NCBI RefSeq assembly: GCF_905220975.1
Contig: NZ_CAJNBK010000001.1
Span: 744,001 to 808,000, forward strand
DNA: 64,000 bases
Direction: 5' to 3'
Origin: Paraburkholderia haematera
GTDB taxonomy: Bacteria > Pseudomonadota > Gammaproteobacteria > Burkholderiales > Burkholderiaceae
The notes beneath the pieces are model-generated. The model was not told the DNA's origin, ran no database searches, and was given only the letters and a program-made list of their open reading frames with translations. Position 1 is the stretch's first letter, and each line of letters opens with the position of its first letter. The position numbers were made by a program, and so were the translations under genes. Of this stretch, positions 61,987 through 64,000 are shown piece after piece.

Positions 61987-64000
61987 ATGGACGACGATAA
62001 CACTCTCGACCTTTTCACCGAGCCGCCTCCCCCCGAGGGCGACTTCCTGACGCTCGGCAATTACGCGGAACGCCAGTACCTCGACTACGCAGTGAGCGTG
62101 GTCAAGGGCCGCGCGCTGCCCGACGTATGCGACGGCCAGAAGCCGGTGCAGCGCCGCATCCTGTTCGCCATGAACGACATGGGGCTCGGCGACAACGCCA
62201 AGCCCGTCAAGTCGGCGCGCGTGGTCGGCGACGTGCTGGGTAAGTACCACCCGCACGGCGACCAGTCGGCGTACGACGCGTTGGTGCGTCTCGCGCAAGA
62301 CTTTTCGATGCGCTATCCGCTGATCGACGGCCAGGGCAATTTCGGTTCGCGCGACGGCGACGGCGCAGCGGCGATGCGGTACACCGAAGCGCGCCTGACA
62401 CCGATCGCGAAGCTGTTGCTCGATGAGATTGACCAGGGCACGGTCGACTTCATGAAGAACTACGACGGGGAGTTCGAAGAACCGAAGCTGTTGCCCGCAC
62501 GTTTACCCTTCGTGCTGCTGAACGGCGCATCCGGCATTGCCGTGGGCCTTGCCACGGAAATCCCGTCGCACAACCTGCGCGAAGTGGCGGCAGCAGCCGT
62601 CGCAATGATCCGCAATCCGAAGATCGAGCACGCCGAGTTGATGCAACACGTCGTCGGGCCGGACTTCCCGGGCGGCGGCCAGATCATTTCGAGCGACGCG
62701 GAGATTTCGGCGGCCTACGAAAGCGGCCGCGGCAGCCTGAAAGTGCGCGCTCGCTGGAAGATCGAAGAGCTCGCGCGCGGCCAGTGGCAACTCGTGATCA
62801 CCGAGCTGCCGCCGAATACGGCCGCGCAGAAGGTGCTCGAAGAAATCGAAGAGCAGACCAACCCGAAGATCAAGCTCGGCAAGAAGGCGCTCACGCCCGA
62901 ACAGCTGCAGACCAAGCAGACCATGCTCGCGCTGCTCGACGCGGTGCGCGACGAGTCGGGCAGGGATGCGCCGGTGCGTCTCGTATTCGAGCCGAAGTCG
63001 AGCCGCATCGACCAGACCGATTTCGTCAACACGTTGCTCGCACATACGAGCCTCGAATCGAACGCGTCGCTCAATATGGTGATGGTGGGCGGCGATGGCC
63101 GGCCGCGTCAGAAGGGCCTGAGCGAAATCATCCACGAGTGGATCGCGTTCCGCTTTGCAACGGTCACGCGCCGCACGCGGCATCGCTTGAGCAAGGTCGA
63201 CGACCGGATTCATATTCTCGAAGGCCGGATGATCGTCTTCCTGAATATCGACGAAGTCATCCGCATCATCCGCGAATCGGACGAACCGAAGGCTGCGCTG
63301 ATGGCCGCGTTCGGTTTGTCGGACCGGCAGACCGAAGACATTCTCGAAATCCGTTTGCGCCAGTTGGCGCGGCTCGAGAAGATCAAGATCGAGAAGGAAC
63401 TGGCCGAACTGCGCGACGAGAAGGCCAAGCTCGAAGAACTGCTTGGCAGCGAATCCGCGATGAAGCGTCTGCTCATCAAGGAAATCGAAGGCGACGCGAA
63501 GCAATACGGCGACGAGCGCCGCACGCTGATCCAGCAGGAAAAGCGCGCCACGTTCGAAGCACGCGTGGTCGACGAACCGGTGACGGTGGTGGTGTCGCAG
63601 AAGGGCTGGGTACGCGCGCTGAAGGGCCACGGCCTGGATGTGGCGGGCTTCACGTTCAAGGCCGGCGACGGACTCTACGCAGCGTTCCAGTGCCGCACGC
63701 CGGATACGCTGGTCGCGTGGGGCAGCAATGGCCGCGTCTATTCGGTAGCGGTTGCAATGCTGCCGGGCGGGCGGGGCGATGGCGTGCCGGTCACGTCGTT
63801 GATCGAACTCGAATCGGGCAGCCATCTGATGCATTACTACGCGGCTTCCGCGGATCAGGCGTTGCTGCTCGCGTCGAGCAACGGCTTCGGCTTCATGGCT
63901 AAGGTCGGCGATATGGTGAGCCGCGTGAAGGCCGGCAAGTCGTTCATGACGATCGACGCGGGCGCTGCGCCGCTCGCGCCGATGCCGATGCTGCCGGACG
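61987..64000 (+). CDS. parC: DNA topoisomerase IV subunit A (3' end outside window)
   Basis: At least 671 codons from the ATG at 61987, frame open to the window edge; full-length ParC is about 750-780. [61 protein letters not shown] starts the breakage-reunion domain; the catalytic Tyr lies in [12 protein letters not shown]. The coiled-coil ([23 protein letters not shown]) and the first beta-pinwheel repeats of the C-terminal domain follow. In the loop that determines quinolone contacts the residue aligned with E. coli Ser80 is Gln. It forms the DNA gate with ParE. Confidence 0.96.
   Translation, partial: MDDDNTLDLFTEPPPPEGDFLTLGNYAERQYLDYAVSVVKGRALPDVCDGQKPVQRRILFAMNDMGLGDNAKPVKSARVVGDVLGKYHPHGDQSAYDALVRLAQDFSMRYPLIDGQGNFGSRDGDGAAAMRYTEARLTPIAKLLLDEIDQGTVDFMKNYDGEFEEPKLLPARLPFVLLNGASGIAVGLATEIPSHNLREVAAAAVAMIRNPKIEHAELMQHVVGPDFPGGGQIISSDAEISAAYESGRGSLKVRARWKIEELARGQWQLVITELPPNTAAQKVLEEIEEQTNPKIKLGKKALTPEQLQTKQTMLALLDAVRDESGRDAPVRLVFEPKSSRIDQTDFVNTLLAHTSLESNASLNMVMVGGDGRPRQKGLSEIIHEWIAFRFATVTRRTRHRLSKVDDRIHILEGRMIVFLNIDEVIRIIRESDEPKAALMAAFGLSDRQTEDILEIRLRQLARLEKIKIEKELAELRDEKAKLEELLGSESAMKRLLIKEIEGDAKQYGDERRTLIQQEKRATFEARVVDEPVTVVVSQKGWVRALKGHGLDVAGFTFKAGDGLYAAFQCRTPDTLVAWGSNGRVYSVAVAMLPGGRGDGVPVTSLIELESGSHLMHYYAASADQALLLASSNGFGFMAKVGDMVSRVKAGKSFMTIDAGAAPLAPMPMLPD

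Noticed and set aside
62503..63834. 443-residue minus-strand open frame opposite parC
   Set aside because: Shadow of the parC coding sequence, His/Arg-rich, no domain.

Overview
The window looks like chromosomal DNA from a high-GC betaproteobacterium of the Burkholderia/Paraburkholderia type. This is inferred from GC-rich codon use, a Burkholderia-style porin, the run rubredoxin - uup - parE - parC, dispersed palindromic repeats, and the family make-up. No 16S gene is present, so the genus is an inference.

Layout. 1-8.5 kb is housekeeping and metabolism: an exporter tail (FUSC), a GIY-YIG protein, an AraC regulator divergent from a GH3 glycosidase lipoprotein, a FemAB/GNAT-like protein, glutamine-dependent NAD synthetase and a PII protein. 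8.6-13.8 kb holds a porin and a basic amino acid ABC importer (ATPase, two permeases, binding protein), all on the minus strand. 14.4-20.3 kb holds a pirin, a Spy/CpxP-like periplasmic protein divergent from an OmpR/EnvZ-like two-component system, a small unknown protein and a diguanylate cyclase. 21-25.4 kb has a fused double permease with an unusual ABC ATPase, then two tandem paralogous lipoproteins. 25.8-29.3 kb has two sigma-54 activators. 29.4-38.7 kb has trehalose-6-phosphate synthase, an MFS pump, a PEBP protein, an orphan Dcm methylase with Vsr, CsbD, a GST and several small unknown proteins.

38.7-53.6 kb is the accessory part. Its centre is an orphan type VI secretion module: VgrG, a phospholipase D effector, a Sel1-repeat lipoprotein that is the likely immunity protein, a frameshifted PAAR gene missed by simple ORF calling, and a second lipoprotein of the same kind. 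To its right is a tRNA-Arg(CCT) flanked by two different broken tyrosine integrases, then decayed genes, and a 3.4-kb segment bounded by a direct repeat. That segment holds a frameshifted polysaccharide deacetylase (7-G tract) and a group 4 glycosyltransferase. The region looks like layered insertions beside a tRNA gene.

53.7-64 kb returns to the core: GT87-type membrane glycosyltransferase, Lrp regulator divergent from an RBBP9-like hydrolase, rubredoxin, a DUF4399 protein, Uup, ParE and the start of ParC (cut by the window edge).

Most worth following up: the VgrG-PLD-Sel1-PAAR module; CpxR-box-like tandem repeats in the Spy-like/two-component divergent region; an orphan plus-strand terminator beside dcm suggesting a small RNA; and the tandem lipoprotein paralogs. 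All function calls are from reading sequence motifs; no database search was run.
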